Shown here piece after piece: positions 36,620 through 52,500 of a DNA stretch of 64,000 nt. This DNA comes from Diprion similis (taxonomy: Eukaryota; Arthropoda; Insecta; Hymenoptera; Diprionidae), in NCBI RefSeq assembly GCF_021155765.1, contig NC_060110.1, positions 19,428,001 to 19,492,000 on the forward strand. The letters are read 5' to 3'. The notes below the pieces were generated by a model. The model saw only the letters and a list, made by a program, of their open reading frames with translations, had not been told where the DNA came from and made no database searches. Position 1 is the first letter of the stretch, and the number at the start of each line of letters is the position of its first letter. The position numbers were made by a program, and so were the translations under genes.

Positions 36620-39600
36620 TTAGTGGAACCGAAAAGCTTAGTGGATTGTCTCGTCGTAAAAAAAATATTTGGAACTTGTTTTTCGATGGTTTTCTGTGTA
36701 AAGTTTGGTGTGAAAAAAGGTGTGAATAAAAAAGGGATAGTCTTATACGGAAGTGAGGCATGTATGAATCTATCTATATGCAAGGAGAACGCAGCTGCCG
36801 TACATCCTCTAGGATTATGTGTATACACCCGCTTTATAAGTGACGCGACGTCGACGACGACGACGACGACGACACGAGACTCTGTGCAGTAGCTTCTTTT
36901 CAACCGTTTTCTTCTTCCTCGCTGTAAATATCGATCCTTTCCACTCGGCGACGACGACGACGACGACGACGACGCCCAGCAGGCAGTTTGCAGTTTGCCA
37001 CGGAACGTTGAGTCGCTTCTAGTATGTTATATATATATGTATAAATAGCTCAAAGAAAATGTTTAAAATAAAACGTCACTTCAATTTACTCTGATAACTA
37101 AAATCAACAAAGACCTCCTTTCAGCTTCGAGATTGAAGCGTTTATTCAAGCCCAAAATGCGACTAACTAAACGGAAAAACTTGCGGCAAGATCAGCCGAT
37201 CGAAAAAGCTTCATTAGGCTTTCGTCTGACGTAACTCATCGCGTCAGGAGCTTCGAGGTGATGTCATGCATAAAAATCTTTTCATAATATTTCTTTGGAT
37301 ATGTATTACAGTCTGTCAAATTTACTTTCTAATCGAGCGTATAATGCTTTTGCCTCGTAATTCAACGTGTTTCAATTTTCACAACTTATCTGAAGCATGC
37401 TTCAATGTATATTCGACGATTTCCACATCGTTTGATGCATTTTTTATTGTGGCAATATCATCTAGCGTAGATAGGCTCACGTATTATTGTATATATACAT
37501 GATACACTTGGCGCATCGACGTTCCTGCACTTCCATTACGGAAACTTGATAAATATACATGCACACGGAACATCCGTTCATTGTTCTAAGGGTCGCTTAC
37601 TTTATTGTTTACCGATTAGTAACGAGCTGCCAGCAACCTTAATTGGCCACTGCAGCTGAACACGTGGTAGAAAACCGAAGAGTCTACAGGAGGCCACCGA
37701 ATCGACGACCTCGATGATAAATTATCATGGACAACAACTCGCTTGCCATGCCCATCCTAGTCGTTTCAAGTCGTGGCACGAACTGGATTTTTTTTTGGAA
37801 GAAAATGTGTGTAACATCAAATTTCACACGTGGTTCCGATGTACAAGATACTTGTCTAGCTTTTTCGACGCAAAAATAATCAACCGTCATTTCAATGGTC
37901 TTCAAAAATGCGAAAACATTTGATTTGAAGTTAATAGAAGCATTCAAATCCTGAGTATTTATACAATTCACATCATGCATTAACACTTCGGTGTTTATGA
38001 ACCATTTATTGAAGCGACGGTTGTAACTCGTCTTTTCAATTTTTGCGCAAATGTGTCAGGTGGAAAAAATTTGATACGAATATCGGTAGACGCTTGTATA
38101 TGACAGACATTACAACGTGCTCACGATTAGAAGTGGAACTACATCGCAGTGTTTTGCAAGGTATAATACTTGCGCAACCTTCTCTTTATGTACCCACACA
38201 GTTCTCTGTTAAAGTATATTAAAATACTTGCTGAAAACCGGTCATTCCACCACTTACTCACTCCTCGGCTGGGCAACCTACCTGCCAAACACATACAAGC
38301 CAGAATATCGTACACCTGCTGTTCTTCCGAGACTGGATCACCGCGAATTACACTTCGATAAACAACGCGGCGAGGCATGCATGTCAAAATTTAATCCGCA
38401 TTGTATTCTCGTTTTTCTCTTCACTGATTGACCGCTGGAGGAAGTCAGCTACGATTTTCTATTCAAAAATATCTGTGTGATTTTAAATTTAATCGAGCAT
38501 TTTGCATGTTCTATGGTTTGAGAGGAACATCTCAATTTTATGGCATTTTCAACACGATTACATGTATATATATTTTTTTTTTTTTGTATGGAATTGCAAC
38601 AGTCTGTATGGGCGTTGAAAGAGAAAACAGTTTTAGCCTGATATATGACCGAAGCAAATATTGCAGCCACATAATTCTACACGTGGGATTCGGTAAAACT
38701 GTCGATTCTAACAATTTGTTTTTTCTTTTAATCCTCAATCAATTTTAGGACTCTCGCAACATTTGGGGCGAGTGTTTGAGGAAAGTCTGGGCTACATTCG
38801 AAATTTTTTGCAGCATAACTGTACAAGAAAAATGTTGAAATATTTTTCAAATTTGAAGCAGAATCTAAGGTATCATCTTTTAACCATTTCAAAGTAAATC
38901 ATTTCTATTTTAAGTCGTTTAAACGGTTTAATATTGATTTCATACGAAACTGGTCTTCTTTGGCCCGTTGAACTCTGGAATAGTAATTAAACCTGGAAAT
39001 TAATGGGTCTAAACCAACTGCAACCCCATAAAAATGAGCTTGCGATTTTTGAGAGGCCGACAATATTCCATGATCGATACTATGACGATGACACGGACAT
39101 TTCGTTATGAATCAATGTACAATCCTTGTGACGAGAGTGTAATTCGATCGACAAGCCCCGACAATTTGAAAAGACTTTTGTGTTTAGAAGATCCGCGTGT
39201 GTCGAGACGAAGGCTTAAGAATTTTGGACTTCATGTTCTCTCCATGTATACAAAGAATAAAACATGAAGAATCACGTGTGCATGTTTGTTGTGTGATGTG
39301 GCGTAATTGAACCTCGCGGACTTTCGGAGGCTTTGGAGTTTCTCTCAACATCCTCTTTCGTTCACTTCCCTTGTTTGTTTCTCTTCATCGGCCCCCCACG
39401 GTTTTATATAATTACTAATCATTGCTCTAATTTACCGGCCCCCGGAGCAGTGAATAAAAAGGCACCTAACCGTGCGGGGTCGTTAGGAATCACGTGATTT
39501 CGTCTCTATGACGCATAGACTCCTCCGTCGTCTGTAAACCTAGTTTTTATTTTTCAAGAGAAATTAGTCGCTGCACCCGAGTCGAGTTTGACTCGAGTCA

Positions 39601-40510
39601 CAGCTCGCAGGCATGGGATTCTTCTGTCACGTGTATAACACTTTTCCTTCATCTATTTTCTGGCTACTACTACCATAACTCCATGCGTTCGTTTCTTGGC
39701 AGTGAATATAACCACCCATGCCCAGCAATAATAATTCGTCGTGGCTTTTGTGAAACGCCGACAGTTTCAGGCGGTACTTTTATTTCTCTTTTTCTTCAAT
39801 TTCTTACACAATCTGCAGCCGTCACGCTGCAAACGTACCGTGAAAAGGTCGTGGAAAAAGAAACTGGGGCTTCTCATTTACAATCAACTGTCGGGACGTC
39901 GTTGCGTCTTCTGCTATGCAGGACCCTTCTTATTTAACACACTCTTATGACCATTCGGTACTGCCATGCTGGCCAATTGAACGTGGGTGTTAACATCCTC
40001 ATAAAAGATCACGATAAACAAACACCAACGAGCTCGATGCCGCCGACAGGCGTTACAGGAGAGGTGGTAGGTATGTAGGTACTACATCTGATTACCACTG
40101 TTTTCAACCCACGCAAAAGGGTTTGTGGGCTACGGAAATTCTGCGACATACTAATAGTTATATATAGTTATATCTATATATATATACGGTGGGCACTTCG
40201 TCGTATGAACTGTATCGTGTCCCACGTGCTAATTACACAAAATGAAATTACAACAGCCTGTGGAGGAATTCATTTCATTTTACCTAAGTAATGGTAAACG
40301 TATTCCAACAACCGGTTACTTCCATGGTCTTTCATCGTTACATGAACATAAGCGCGTTTATTAAAGCTCGGAGCGGCCCTTTGAAAGTAAAAGTGACCTA
40401 ATTTTACATCGTTATATGTATATAGGTACAGGCGATTGTTTCGTGTTTGATTGTCAAAAAGGGGGAAAAAAATAAAGTGTAAAATCCAATTTATATTTCG
40501 ATATTAGCAA

Positions 40511-40543
<33 letters not shown>

Positions 40544-43500
40544 AGGAAAACTTAGGATGAATTTCAACCCACCGTACAGAAATACGTATCCTATTGCATC
40601 CAGTTTATATATTTATATATACTGTATACTTTTCATGGTGGTAGTCTTGGGATATAGAAGTGTGCAGCTATCTGGTATGTATAAAGTAATGGCGCGATGT
40701 ATTAATAGACCCGACGATTTATTTACTCAGAATTAATGGGGGTCTTATGGACAGTGTGTTATACATCGAGGGTACAAATGTAGTCTACGTTGTTAACAAA
40801 GATTCACTTGAAAATAAAAATGAGAGAAAACGAGAATCAACACTAGCCGCAATATGATAGTAAAAATAGAAATTTGAAGGGGAAAAAAATGTGTATTTTC
40901 TCGATAGCTAGAGTGTCTTTCTCCCGTGCGTGGCTAGACGCAGCACGATATAACGTAAGGTAATAAAAATACCCATAATACCTTCGACAAATGTGTTCTT
41001 GTCGTTCTGGGTAGGTATTCATATGTTACACAGAATCTTTTCGAGAAACCATAAAGAAAATCCCTTGCTACGTTTTTTTCAACTTTTCAGCCTTCGCTTT
41101 AACCTAATCCTAGCTTGTTCGGCTTAAAAAATACCTTCAAACTCACGCGATAAGTATTTAACAGCCGGGCGATTGCATCTGATGAGGCGTATATAAAAGA
41201 GCAGAGAAGGAGCAAAATGAAGAGTCGAAATTTACCGCGTAAGTTGGCGGGGTGGCACTTAAATGTTACAACGAAAAGGACGTATATCTACATCTAATTG
41301 CCTCACTGAAAGATAAAACGCTTTTGTCTCGTTCGTCACTTTGAGATTTACACTGCAGAGAAGAAAGAGAAACGAGAGTCACCGCAATGAGAGGAAGTTG
41401 TGAAATAGATATGAAACAAGATGTAGAACGGAAAGAAGATAAAATCGTAAATGGTATCCGTATCGTTTCCTCTACAACTGTGAATATTTCGTTTGTAGAT
41501 GCCATAAGAGTATCATTGACGCTTACTGATAAAGCCCAAAGCTTTGTCTTACATCCGGCAACTGAAAAGAATCACCGGATGATATGGCGTAATGGGTGCA
41601 GAAAATTTCTTCGTCGATCGAAAAGAAGAAGAACAAGAAAAAAAAAAAAATATTAAAAGACATCATTTCAAACCGTTGCATAATTTATCCATTGAGTTTA
41701 GACAACAAAGTGCAAGAAAATATTTGTGCATAAATCAACAGTATAACAGTACTATATATCATTAATAACAATTGATTATGCAAGTTACACTTCTTGAGAC
41801 AAAAAGTAAAAATAAAGTAGAGGATATTGACAAGCAGAAGTAAAAGAATATGAAGAAGAAGAAGAAAATAAAGTGCAGAGCTAAAGGCGAACCGGAAGCT
41901 GAATGAATTGTAGGCCATTATTGTAATATTTATAACAAAAATCCCAAATGTCCAATTCGGCAAAAAAAGGTAGCACGTCATACAAAATGCAAACGAAGTT
42001 AAAATGCATAATTAACTTACGAAACTGAACGCCTGAATGGTATATATATGTCACATCTGTTTATAGGCGGTGTTGAATTATATGTTATGTATGCACTTCC
42101 GGGTCAAGAAACTCTCTCGTGTGTTGAAATATGTATAAATATATAAAATTTAAAACAATATGAGTGTTCTTCTGTGATTCTGACTTGATGAAGTGAGAGA
42201 ATGGTTCCAATTCAAGTGAATTTATCTAACCCAATGACGAATTATTACTCATCGTAATTCAGGAGGTATATATGGGAAAATGAGTAATTTCATATTACAT
42301 GCTGGAAGGGACGAAGCTTGAACGAAACCAATCGAATTACTGGTGGTTACTACGATCGCGTGGAAAGACGTTAGCACATGTGAGATAGATTCATTGCTTT
42401 CACGGTGATAATCAAGGTACAATGAACCTTGCGGCATTGTATAGCTGCGATGAACATTCTCGCCTCGCGATTTGCGAGTAGATCAAGTTGTGCTTTAAAT
42501 CCGACGCGAGCTCTTTTGCTTGTAAATAATACCGAGCCGTTCGATGGGTATTTAGTAAAGCTATAACAATGACTTGTAGGTACGAACGGTAAACGTGGGC
42601 AGTGAAAGCTGATACAGTACGTAACACTCGAGTATCATCTTACAAAGAAGTATAAGCTGCAGGTAAAGCTGAAAGCACTCAGAGTCGGTGTAAACCACCA
42701 TCCTAAATCTTATCTCTGATTCTCGATCACGAATTTTATTTTAGAAAAAGTTTTCAAACACTGTTTTCAGCAGCGAACTGTAACGAAGTGGCTGCTGGCT
42801 AGCTAAACTAGAATTAGGATTAAAGAGAGGAAAAAGACCTTCAGAAGACGAGAAAAGGACAAGTCTAGTTACTAATAGCTCCGTGTAGAAAATCTGGCTG
42901 CTACACCAACCCGTCTCTCTTGGTGTTAAAAGGAAGACACAGACTACGGAAAAACAGCCGGCTGCTTACTCGATCGCGTGCAAAGTGCTACGCATGGTCA
43001 CACGTTTGGTTATTAGCAACAACCGATCGACAGGTTGGCGTGCATCCGCATTCGTCGTATGTGACACCGTATACAGAAGCAGGAAATGCATCACGCAGGT
43101 GTCAAATTAATATCGACTTCCGTCGTCGGACGAGAGGCTATACATACTTATCGATACGTGTTCGACTGTCCATGGCATGGTGAGAAAATGTTTTTCGCAA
43201 CTGTAATCAGTGCTGCTAATTTCCGAGGCGTGAATCAGTCGGATTTAGTTTTTTAGGTCAAGCGATCATATGTGCATAATTAGCGCTGTTAAATTGAGGA
43301 AAAGGAGTCATGAATAAAAAATCAGGTTACGTAAATTAAGGATTAACCCGGCGAGAGATAGACTCGATATCGGGAAAGTGCAGGGAAACCGCATTCAGCA
43401 GACATTTTGCTAATGAGGAAATAGGAGCATGGAAAAATGAATAATTCAAACGCTTCTGGTACGAGGTTCTGTAAGTACTTTTTCGCTGAACGGGGTCACG

Positions 43501-46500
43501 TAGTTCTCTACTCTAGTTTGAAAATTCATATGATTCTCAAACGCTCTCTCGTCTGTTCCTCGCTCGCTCTACATCGCTGGACTGGTTTCTCTGCTTAATT
43601 GAGATTCTGCAGCATCGTCACGAGTTCAGGGTGCAGCCTAGTTGCAAAATGAATCGGCGAGGTGTGTTTTCCAGAGAAATTGACACCTGACACCCTTAGG
43701 GTACACAAACATTAATAAAATAGTGTCCGATTGCAGTATATTCTCAGCGACGATATGCCTGCTAATGGATCCTTGTGTAAAGGACGAAAATATCCTCCCA
43801 TATAAAAGAGAAAACACGCCTGTCGACGCAAGCATCCTTAAGTTTTTCTTCACTCACAATTAATGGTTTCGGAAAACGTCGGTGCTTGAACAGAAAGCTT
43901 TTCGTACGTAGTTCTCACTTGACCATTTACTCGGAGGAAAAGTATACCTACAACGCCTGCATTTACGTCAGTCTCAGGGAGAGAGAAAAACAGGCACGTG
44001 GTGGCCAGATGCTGCCGCGAAGATGCTCGTGAAAGTGATCCTTTATGATTTGCGACACGGTGTAACGAGTCTATATATACAAGGGTGTGTGAAATTTGGA
44101 AGAAACTTTTAACCAACGAAAGCTTCGTAACCACTCCCTTTGTTGATGTTCCAGAAATTTATTTTTACTTTCCCTGATTCTTGTCAGGACGGCCTGCAGA
44201 CGTTGCGGAGTCGAATCGATAGATGCGCCTCGCTGGCATCTGCGCCGCATAGAATCGAGAGACTCTGCCTGTTCAATCCAATATATCCGCCTTCTACTTC
44301 CAATTTAATTTCATGTTGTACGCGGAGAAAACGCCTGTGGATCGTTTTGCGATTTTTTTTTCCCTCGTGCCGTTCCTTCTTCTTCTTCTTCTTCTTCTTC
44401 CTTCCTTTCTTTCTTCCCTGCCTCGATTCCATCACTTCTTCAGCTTATTCGAGGCGTGTAATTACGTGTCAGGTATACGAAACGATAAGCTTAATATTTC
44501 TGGAGCAGAATTACGTATCGTTCTCGCAGGTATACGTGTATCACCCACCAAGCTGTGAACTATAATCCGAGACTTGTTTTCGCAGTGTCCGATGTCTGCA
44601 CTCTGTACGGACAGACGCTCATCGTTTGCACAAAGGAAGGTCCTGATTGTCGCATTAAAAGTTAGACAACTGCTTGATTGCAGACTTGATGTCTTGCCAA
44701 GGCGAGCGTGTTGGGCCTGAATTTATGCGTCTCGAAAACTGAGAGTGAAAACAGCTGATTACATTTCTCTTCATTTCGTTTTCATTTTTTCTTTTCTTGT
44801 AACTTCCATTTCTTTTTTTTACCGACTCATGCGAGAGATGCAGAATTTCATCTTCTTCGACTTGTAATACACTTGCCTACCTGCTGCGTCGATTAAACTG
44901 GATATTATTTTTCTCTGCTTCAGTATTCGCTGATGACGAATCTATGGGGCCGGTTTTTATCAAGGAACCACCGAACCGAATTGACTTTTCCAACGGCACT
45001 GGAGCCGTGGTTGAATGTCAGGCTAGAGGAAACCCCCAACCGGATATTATTTGGGTTCGAACTTCTGATGGAACAGCTGTCGGCGATGTCCCTGGCCTTA
45101 GACAAGTGAGTTGTATATCATAACACCTCACGCATCAATGTTTAATCAATATTATATATAATATCTCCCGCTTTACGACGAGAATAAATCTAGTTTCATT
45201 TCGCATCACTTTCCAGGTACTTCCCAATGGAAATTTGGTCTTTCCACCGTTCAGAGCCGAAGATTATCGTCAAGAGGTACACGCTCAGGTTTATAGTTGC
45301 CTTGCTCGATCTCCGGCAGGATCTGTTCACAGTCGCGATGTTAATGTCAGGGCCGGTAAGTTTCGTTAATTTCAGTTTCACGTACTGTGTTAGTTACATT
45401 CATTTCATATGCGTATCCAGCGAGCTTACATACTTTCAAGTATTTATCGTTCAATAAATTTAATTACTGTAAATCAAGATGATATTGTTTGCAGGAATAT
45501 TCTTAATAATAATTATGGACAACTGTATCAGACATAAATACTTTTTTTTTTTTTTTTTTTACATTTCGGGCGAAATTACGAATAGACTTTTGTATGCAGC
45601 TTGATTGCACAAAGTTTTTGGAATAATCGCTGGATACGGACGACGAAATAAGATGATCGTAAAATCTCCGTTTATCCATGTTTCTTTTACAAATGTTGTC
45701 ACTTAAATACTGAGTACTGAGTATTTAGTATCATTGTTTAAAATCTTGATTATAGTTATAAATTGGCCACATGACGCGTCTTGCGTATACGAATGCCTGC
45801 AGCCTTCTGGTATATTTGCTTTATTTAAACTACCTTCGCAGATGTCAACTGCGATCCTTGATGTCCAAATTATTGTCGCTATACTCGTTGCGTGTTAAAA
45901 TCGTGTAACTGGAACCGGGCTGCGTAACTGAATATTATTTGCGAACGAAAATTAACTTTTTCTCATTTCTGCTCCATGGATAAAACCAATATAGTCAATG
46001 GAAGCGCTTTTTTCATTTTTGTTATTACACAGTAGATATATTTTAAACTGTCGCGTACGTGACAGAGTTTTGTATAAAGATTCGTTTTATATGCACAAAA
46101 CTTACGGGAATTCAATCAACGAACTCGGAATTTACGATCATTTCGTTTCACTCGAGGTTTCAATCTTGTCTTGTATTTATTTCTAATATTTCAGGAACTT
46201 TCAGAGAGGAAACAGCAACGTCTACTTCGAGTTTAATACCTTCATTATACGTATGCGATATTACATATTACAGACAGCAGCTCATATATTGTATATCTAT
46301 ATGTCATACTGTCATTTGATCCGTCAATTTCCATGTGTTTTCAGCGTGAAACCGCACATTCTCCAACCCTAAATTATATATATACCAGTTGATCTAATAA
46401 CTCGCTGACTTCCGTTCAGACGGAGCGTAATAAGTACGTATATGTATAAAGTTTGTCGCTCTGCCATTTAAGGGGTTAATAAACGTATTACGGCCTGGTG

Positions 46501-49500
46501 AAGTGAAACCGAGACTCAAACATGCCGACATTTTGAGCAGCGGTATGAAAGCATTTGGGATGAAAAAGTGCGGAATAAAAATGAAACAAATTACCGTTAA
46601 TCGTCTGCAGGTAATGAGATATACGGGAATACGTTCTGCTGTAAAAAAAAATCCTTTCACTTATAAATATCTATTTCTACGCATGACGCGTACCTCATAG
46701 TAGATGAGACCGAATATCTATTTATACGAATTCACATTCATTGTCAGTGCTAAAATTCGTGAGTCAATCTTTAATTCTCAAGGTGGAGGTAGACACACAC
46801 ATTTATTGAAAATAATTAACGGAATAATAAATATGTTCAGGAAGTTGGAATTCGAGCACAGCACGATATGAGAAATTCTGCATTTCATAGAATCCTCTCT
46901 GGATCTGTCTCGATTGTAGTACATATCTCAACAGAATGCGGAAGTCTGCAGATATTAAGATAATACCATGAATTAATTTGCAGATTATTAAAAATATGTT
47001 CATCCTGTGGTGTTTTCGTTTCGTTTTTTTTTTCTTTAACCGTGAAAATAATATTTTTCTGGGTATATATAATTCTGGATATCGGCGAATGTGCGGTTAA
47101 TGACAGCGTAATGAATTTCTCATTTCTTTCAGCTTATCGTTAATAACCGGGTATCATTTGAAGCTGCTTCGTCATGCGAACGATCGAATTGTATATATAT
47201 TTGTAAATTTTTCTCTTTTATTTATTCCCACTAATGGCAGTGGTGGCGCAGTATTACGATATCGACGTGAACAAGGAATATGCCATCAGGGGTAACAGCG
47301 CCATAATGAAATGCGTCGTCCCATCGTTCGTCGGTGACTTTGTTAAGGTTGTTTCTTGGCACACTGACCAAAACGAGGAATTCGTCGCAGGGGATGATTA
47401 CGGTAGAATGTTAAACGAGTTACATTCCATACAATCAGAAACGGAAAACTATAAAAAATCATAATTCTCGGTCACGGGCAGATCGCGGTTTAAATTCCAC
47501 CATATTATACCCACAACACCTCGTGTTTACAGTTCAAAAGACTGGGGGTTCGTTGCTCGGTTATTTCAGGCTGTTTTCAGGGGAAAATAAAGGCTCGGTT
47601 GTTGAGGGCCCTTTGTGCTCCACGGGGATTACTAGGGTGCCAATTCTTCTTTGAGGGTGTCTTTTAACGCTAAAACGCAAACGTTATACGCGAAGTGCTC
47701 TCATGTATGGGGGAGACTTGATCCACCTGCTGGAGCTCTGAGATAATCAAATTTTACGGCTGATGGACAATTTTCGTATTCAAATTCACTGCAAAAGCCA
47801 AAATTTCTCCAGGAATACCGTTCAGTATACTGTATAGTGCTAAACACGACGAAATGGTGGATCGATTTTGCAATCACACACACATATATATGTATATATA
47901 TAACGTCATATATCTATGCATACATACATGGGGGCACACGAGTATGCATAGTTAACAACCAAGCACCGTGATTGGCTCAGGACTTAACGTATCTAGCACA
48001 ATTCGTTTTTAACTCGTTATCTACGGTCGCTAATAATTGGCGAATATTGCCAGCGGTGCTCCCACTTGTACACACATGTACGTACGTGAATACATATCGC
48101 GTTTTAGCCCTAGAGCAGAGCAGCAATTTGTGGCACTTATATGTGTGCTGGCATCGGTCAGAAGATAAACATTACGATTACCATGTTAACAATACGTAGT
48201 TGTAGGTCGTCGCCAGACAAATCATCCACTCTGTAGAAAAGTGGCGGAAATTTGAAGGGCATATCGTGAAACCAACGAACGATCTTTGAAATGAAATACA
48301 TCCGATTGCCCGTGACGGAATTAGGTTTGTTAATGTATACCTACGCGATAAGCCGCCGTCAACGTCGTCGAATATTTTTCTCTCTATTTCAACGTCACTT
48401 TTATGTTTTAAAATATCGTTTCACTCTGAAAATGTTGGATTTAAAGGTATCACATGGCTTGAATGAAACTCTTGACCAAATGTCGTTTAACTATTTGATT
48501 CGATAAGATCGTGCATTGTTGTTTGTTGTGGGTACCGGTAGACGGTCCAACGTCTATTGGCTTATAAATATTGAACTCCATTCGCCGAATTGGATTTATA
48601 CGCTGATATATTAACTTCAGGGTGTTACTTCGGCTGAATCTTTTATTCAGCTGAATCGTTTTGCATCCTAAATTACATACGATACAAACTTTCATTGAAA
48701 GGAATACACATGTGCATTGTGCCATATCTATAGATATATCTCCTCATATACCCATATACGTGAATCCGACGTTTTTTAACGGTTAGATGAAACAAATTCG
48801 ATAAAAAATTGTCAGTTGATATGAAATTACGTTAAGAACCTCTTCAATTCTATATTGTAGTCGTTCATCAGTACTATCAGTCGGAAGTAAATAACGAGTA
48901 CGTTATTCGAGGAAACGCGGCTATTCTGAAATGTAGTATTCCAAGTTTTGTGGCGGAGTTCGTTCAGGTCGTCGGATGGCAAGATGATCAAGGCAATGAC
49001 TTTGGTCCTGAAGAAAAAAACGGTAGAACCATGAAATTTTCAAAGCCTATGTAAAAAGAAAATTCCACTGTACAGTAGCAAGCAGCGGCGTCAGCATTTC
49101 ACTTTTCATCCTGATCACTGTGTATGAAAAATGAAAAAAATTTGTCATTAGGTACATGAAACATCGCAAAAACGAATCGTTGGTGTGCATCATGTTTATT
49201 TATACTATTTTCACTCCACTCTTTAGTCGTCACCCAGTACTACGAGGCTGAGGTGGTTTCGGAGTATGTGATTCGCGGTAACGCTGCGATTGTCAAGTGC
49301 ACCATACCCAGTTTCGTCGCTGAATTTGTCTCCGTCGAGTCTTGGCAAGGGAGCGACGGCTCTAGCTATAGACCATCTAACGACACTGGTATTCAGATTA
49401 AAAACCACGTCGAGTCAATCTAAGGCGTTCCAATTTTCCTGGTAACGCGAGTAGCGGCTAAATTTATTTTGCAATTGATATTCGGAGTGCGAATTTTCCG

Positions 49501-52500
49501 AGGATAGCTTATTACTGTGTCTAACGTAATTTAAGAGCAATTTTTCTCGAGCAATCACACGACGTCAAACCTCATGCAGTCACGCTCGATGAATAATGGG
49601 CCTTTTCTTTGTTTTTTCAAATCGCTTTTTAGTGGTCACTCAACTCTATCAGCCTGAAATATTGACGGAATACGTGATCCGAGGAAACAGTGCAATTTTG
49701 AAATGTAGCATTCCAAGTTATATAGCAGAATTTGTTACCGTCGAGGCATGGATTCGCGAGGACGGAGAAACTTATCTTCCTGGTCCTGTTCCAGAGCGGG
49801 GTATAATGCATATAAAGAGAATTTAGAAATTCTTAATTGTCTATAGAGAGAAAAAAAAAACCATGCTTAAATCCAAACGATAATATCCTGTAACTGTCCG
49901 TCATGTGAATTCCTTGCTAATAAATCTTTGTACGAACTTCATTAACTATTGTTATGTTTGCGGGGGCAGTTGTGTCGCAGTACTACGTCACAGAGGCTGA
50001 AAACGAGTATGTAATACGCGGGAACAGTGCTATTATGAAATGCAAAATTCCCAGTTTTGTTTCCGAGTTTCTTTTTGTGGATCAATGGACGGCCGACGAT
50101 GGGAGCATCTATACAACTGGCACGGAATATGGTACACTATGGGACTTTGAGAAACGATACTTTGTAGATTTGATAACGGATTAAATTCCCCAACAGATGC
50201 CCTGATATATCACATATATAATACGAAACGAATTCCCGTCAACGATTTATTTTTTTATTACGTTTAAAATTAACCTGAAATATTTTATGGGGCTTGCGCG
50301 TTGCAGTGGTTCATCAATTTTATGAAACAAGAATCACGGACGAGTTTGTCCTGCGAGGGAATACAGCGACTCTGAAGTGCATTGTGCCAAGCTTTGTGGC
50401 CGAGTTTGTAGACGTTATCGAATGGAAGGCAGACGATGGGTCAAGTTATACTCCAGACAATACCGACAAAATGGGTATAAATGGGAAATCATGATACCTC
50501 ACACTGTGTTCCACGCTACTATATTATGTCAAAAAGCCATTCCAAAGTAACTGCTGTACACCACATGACCAAAACCTGACCGTATATTCACGATGCTTAG
50601 CACTGATTTTTTTTTATCTTTATGTGTTTTTTTTTTAAATAGTATCTTTTATATTAAGACCTAATTGAATGGATCTGGGGACAGAGCATATAGCGATGGA
50701 CGTGTGCATTTGTAGCGAGTGTAAAAACAGTCATAGCCATGTGGTATAGCTGAAATATTTCGTCCAATCATTGTACAAAGTCACTGTAACGCCGAATGAA
50801 GAGTAAATTTTTTAAACGAAAAAACATGTTGTGTCGTTTGCAGTGGTATCTCAATATTTCGAAGCACAAGTTTACGACGTATTTGCTATCCGTGGAAACG
50901 CAGCTATATTCAAATGTCAGATTCCATCGTTTGTGGGCGATCACGTTGACGTTGTTGGTTGGATTGATTCCAATGGCGGGAGTTACGTTGCCGAGAAAGA
51001 GTCCGACGGTACAAAAGTGGAGAATTCTTTTTATCTTTTTCTCTCTCTCTATCTAAAGAAAAAAAAAAAAACGTTCCATGTAGTTACTCTATGAGCCGGA
51101 AATCGTGTCTGGTTGCAGTGGTCGGGCAGCGGTACGCAGTGAATGTGATGGACGAACATGTCCTTCGGGGGAATGCGGCTATTCTCAAGTGCCATATTCC
51201 AAGCTTTGTTGCTGAATTCGTCGAGGTCGACTCTTGGGTACAAGATGAATCTACTAACATATACGCTAGGCCAGATTATGGTACATACATGAATAATTTT
51301 TCATCATTTCAATATTGTTAATTGGTGTAACGAATTTTTTTCCAAGTCTTGATGGCTCAAAAGTTCGCCAATCATTTAAAAAATTGAAAAGGGAAATCAT
51401 TACTACTGTACATATCTGAACAGCACTGTTCTCTTGTGAACTATGTATCTTCACTAGAAATCTTGGAATCTTAATTAACAATCGAACGAATTCGTGCTAG
51501 TTAATCTCAGTACGTCGGCCATGTACAGTAAATCAACTGAAAGTTATCTACCGCTTTTTTATAATATATATATTTGCGTGAAATTTTCCTGCCTGTATAA
51601 ATCTGTGCCGGTTGGATAGCGGATTTGGTTTCTTCCGATGTGTTGAAAAAGTGATGATAATTGCTTTAGCATCATTTTGATAATATGCATACGTTATACC
51701 TCTGCAACTATAACAAGTGACATTTGACAGGGATAATTTTGATGCACGAAATTTATTTGATCGATCGAAGTTACGGAATCAATTGATCCATTGCAATGTG
51801 AAACAAACATTGATCGTGAGTTTATAAGAATCGAGCCCATTGTCTGCTGTCTTTGCTAACGAAAAGAAATTCGATATATCATATACTGAGCTTTGAATGT
51901 AAAGCCGTAAAGAAAAAAAGTCGATTTACATTAATATTAGAGTGTTCTGTTTGAATTTATCTATATGACGTTGACCGCCGCTGCTCGCGCTGCCCCCAGA
52001 CCCTTATCCTGAAGCCTGCACCCTTATTCCTGTACTTGTCATGTAGTAATTGTGACAGTAGTTGTAGCGAGCGAAGTAGCTTAGTTAGCTAGTAAATGTC
52101 AAAGGCTTGAAAGAGCACTTGGTCGCCTGTTACGAGGGGAGCAAAAATTCTTTTGTATTGAGAACGCGGACGTGTTTTACGAATGCGAAATCCCGCATAT
52201 ACTATATGCGAATAATAACGCCAGATGCATTATTGGCCACGGAGTCTTTGTGCGCCGTGATACCGGATGCGCACCATTGTGAACGGTATTAAAATTTGGT
52301 ACGACTTTATACATATGTCGAACTTTCGTATTTTATACACCTCTTGAGAACAACCGTATTGATCAGCTCGTTTTCTTTCCTCGTATCATGGTTGATCGAT
52401 TTATTGAAAATTTCTAAAGATCTATGACTTAATTCTTGTAAATTTTTATCTATTTCTAGAATGCTTGGAAGAAAAAATCTTCAGTTATCAATCGATAATT

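Noticed and set aside
36568-37022. Overlapping ORFs with runs of arginine or threonine on both strands
   Set aside because: They are translations of the CTC/CGA trinucleotide repeats and have no other coding features.
44140-44565. 141-codon ORF in Dscam1 intron 1, plus antisense Lys-rich ORF
   Set aside because: The length depends on a (CTT)n tract; no domain and no splice context support it.
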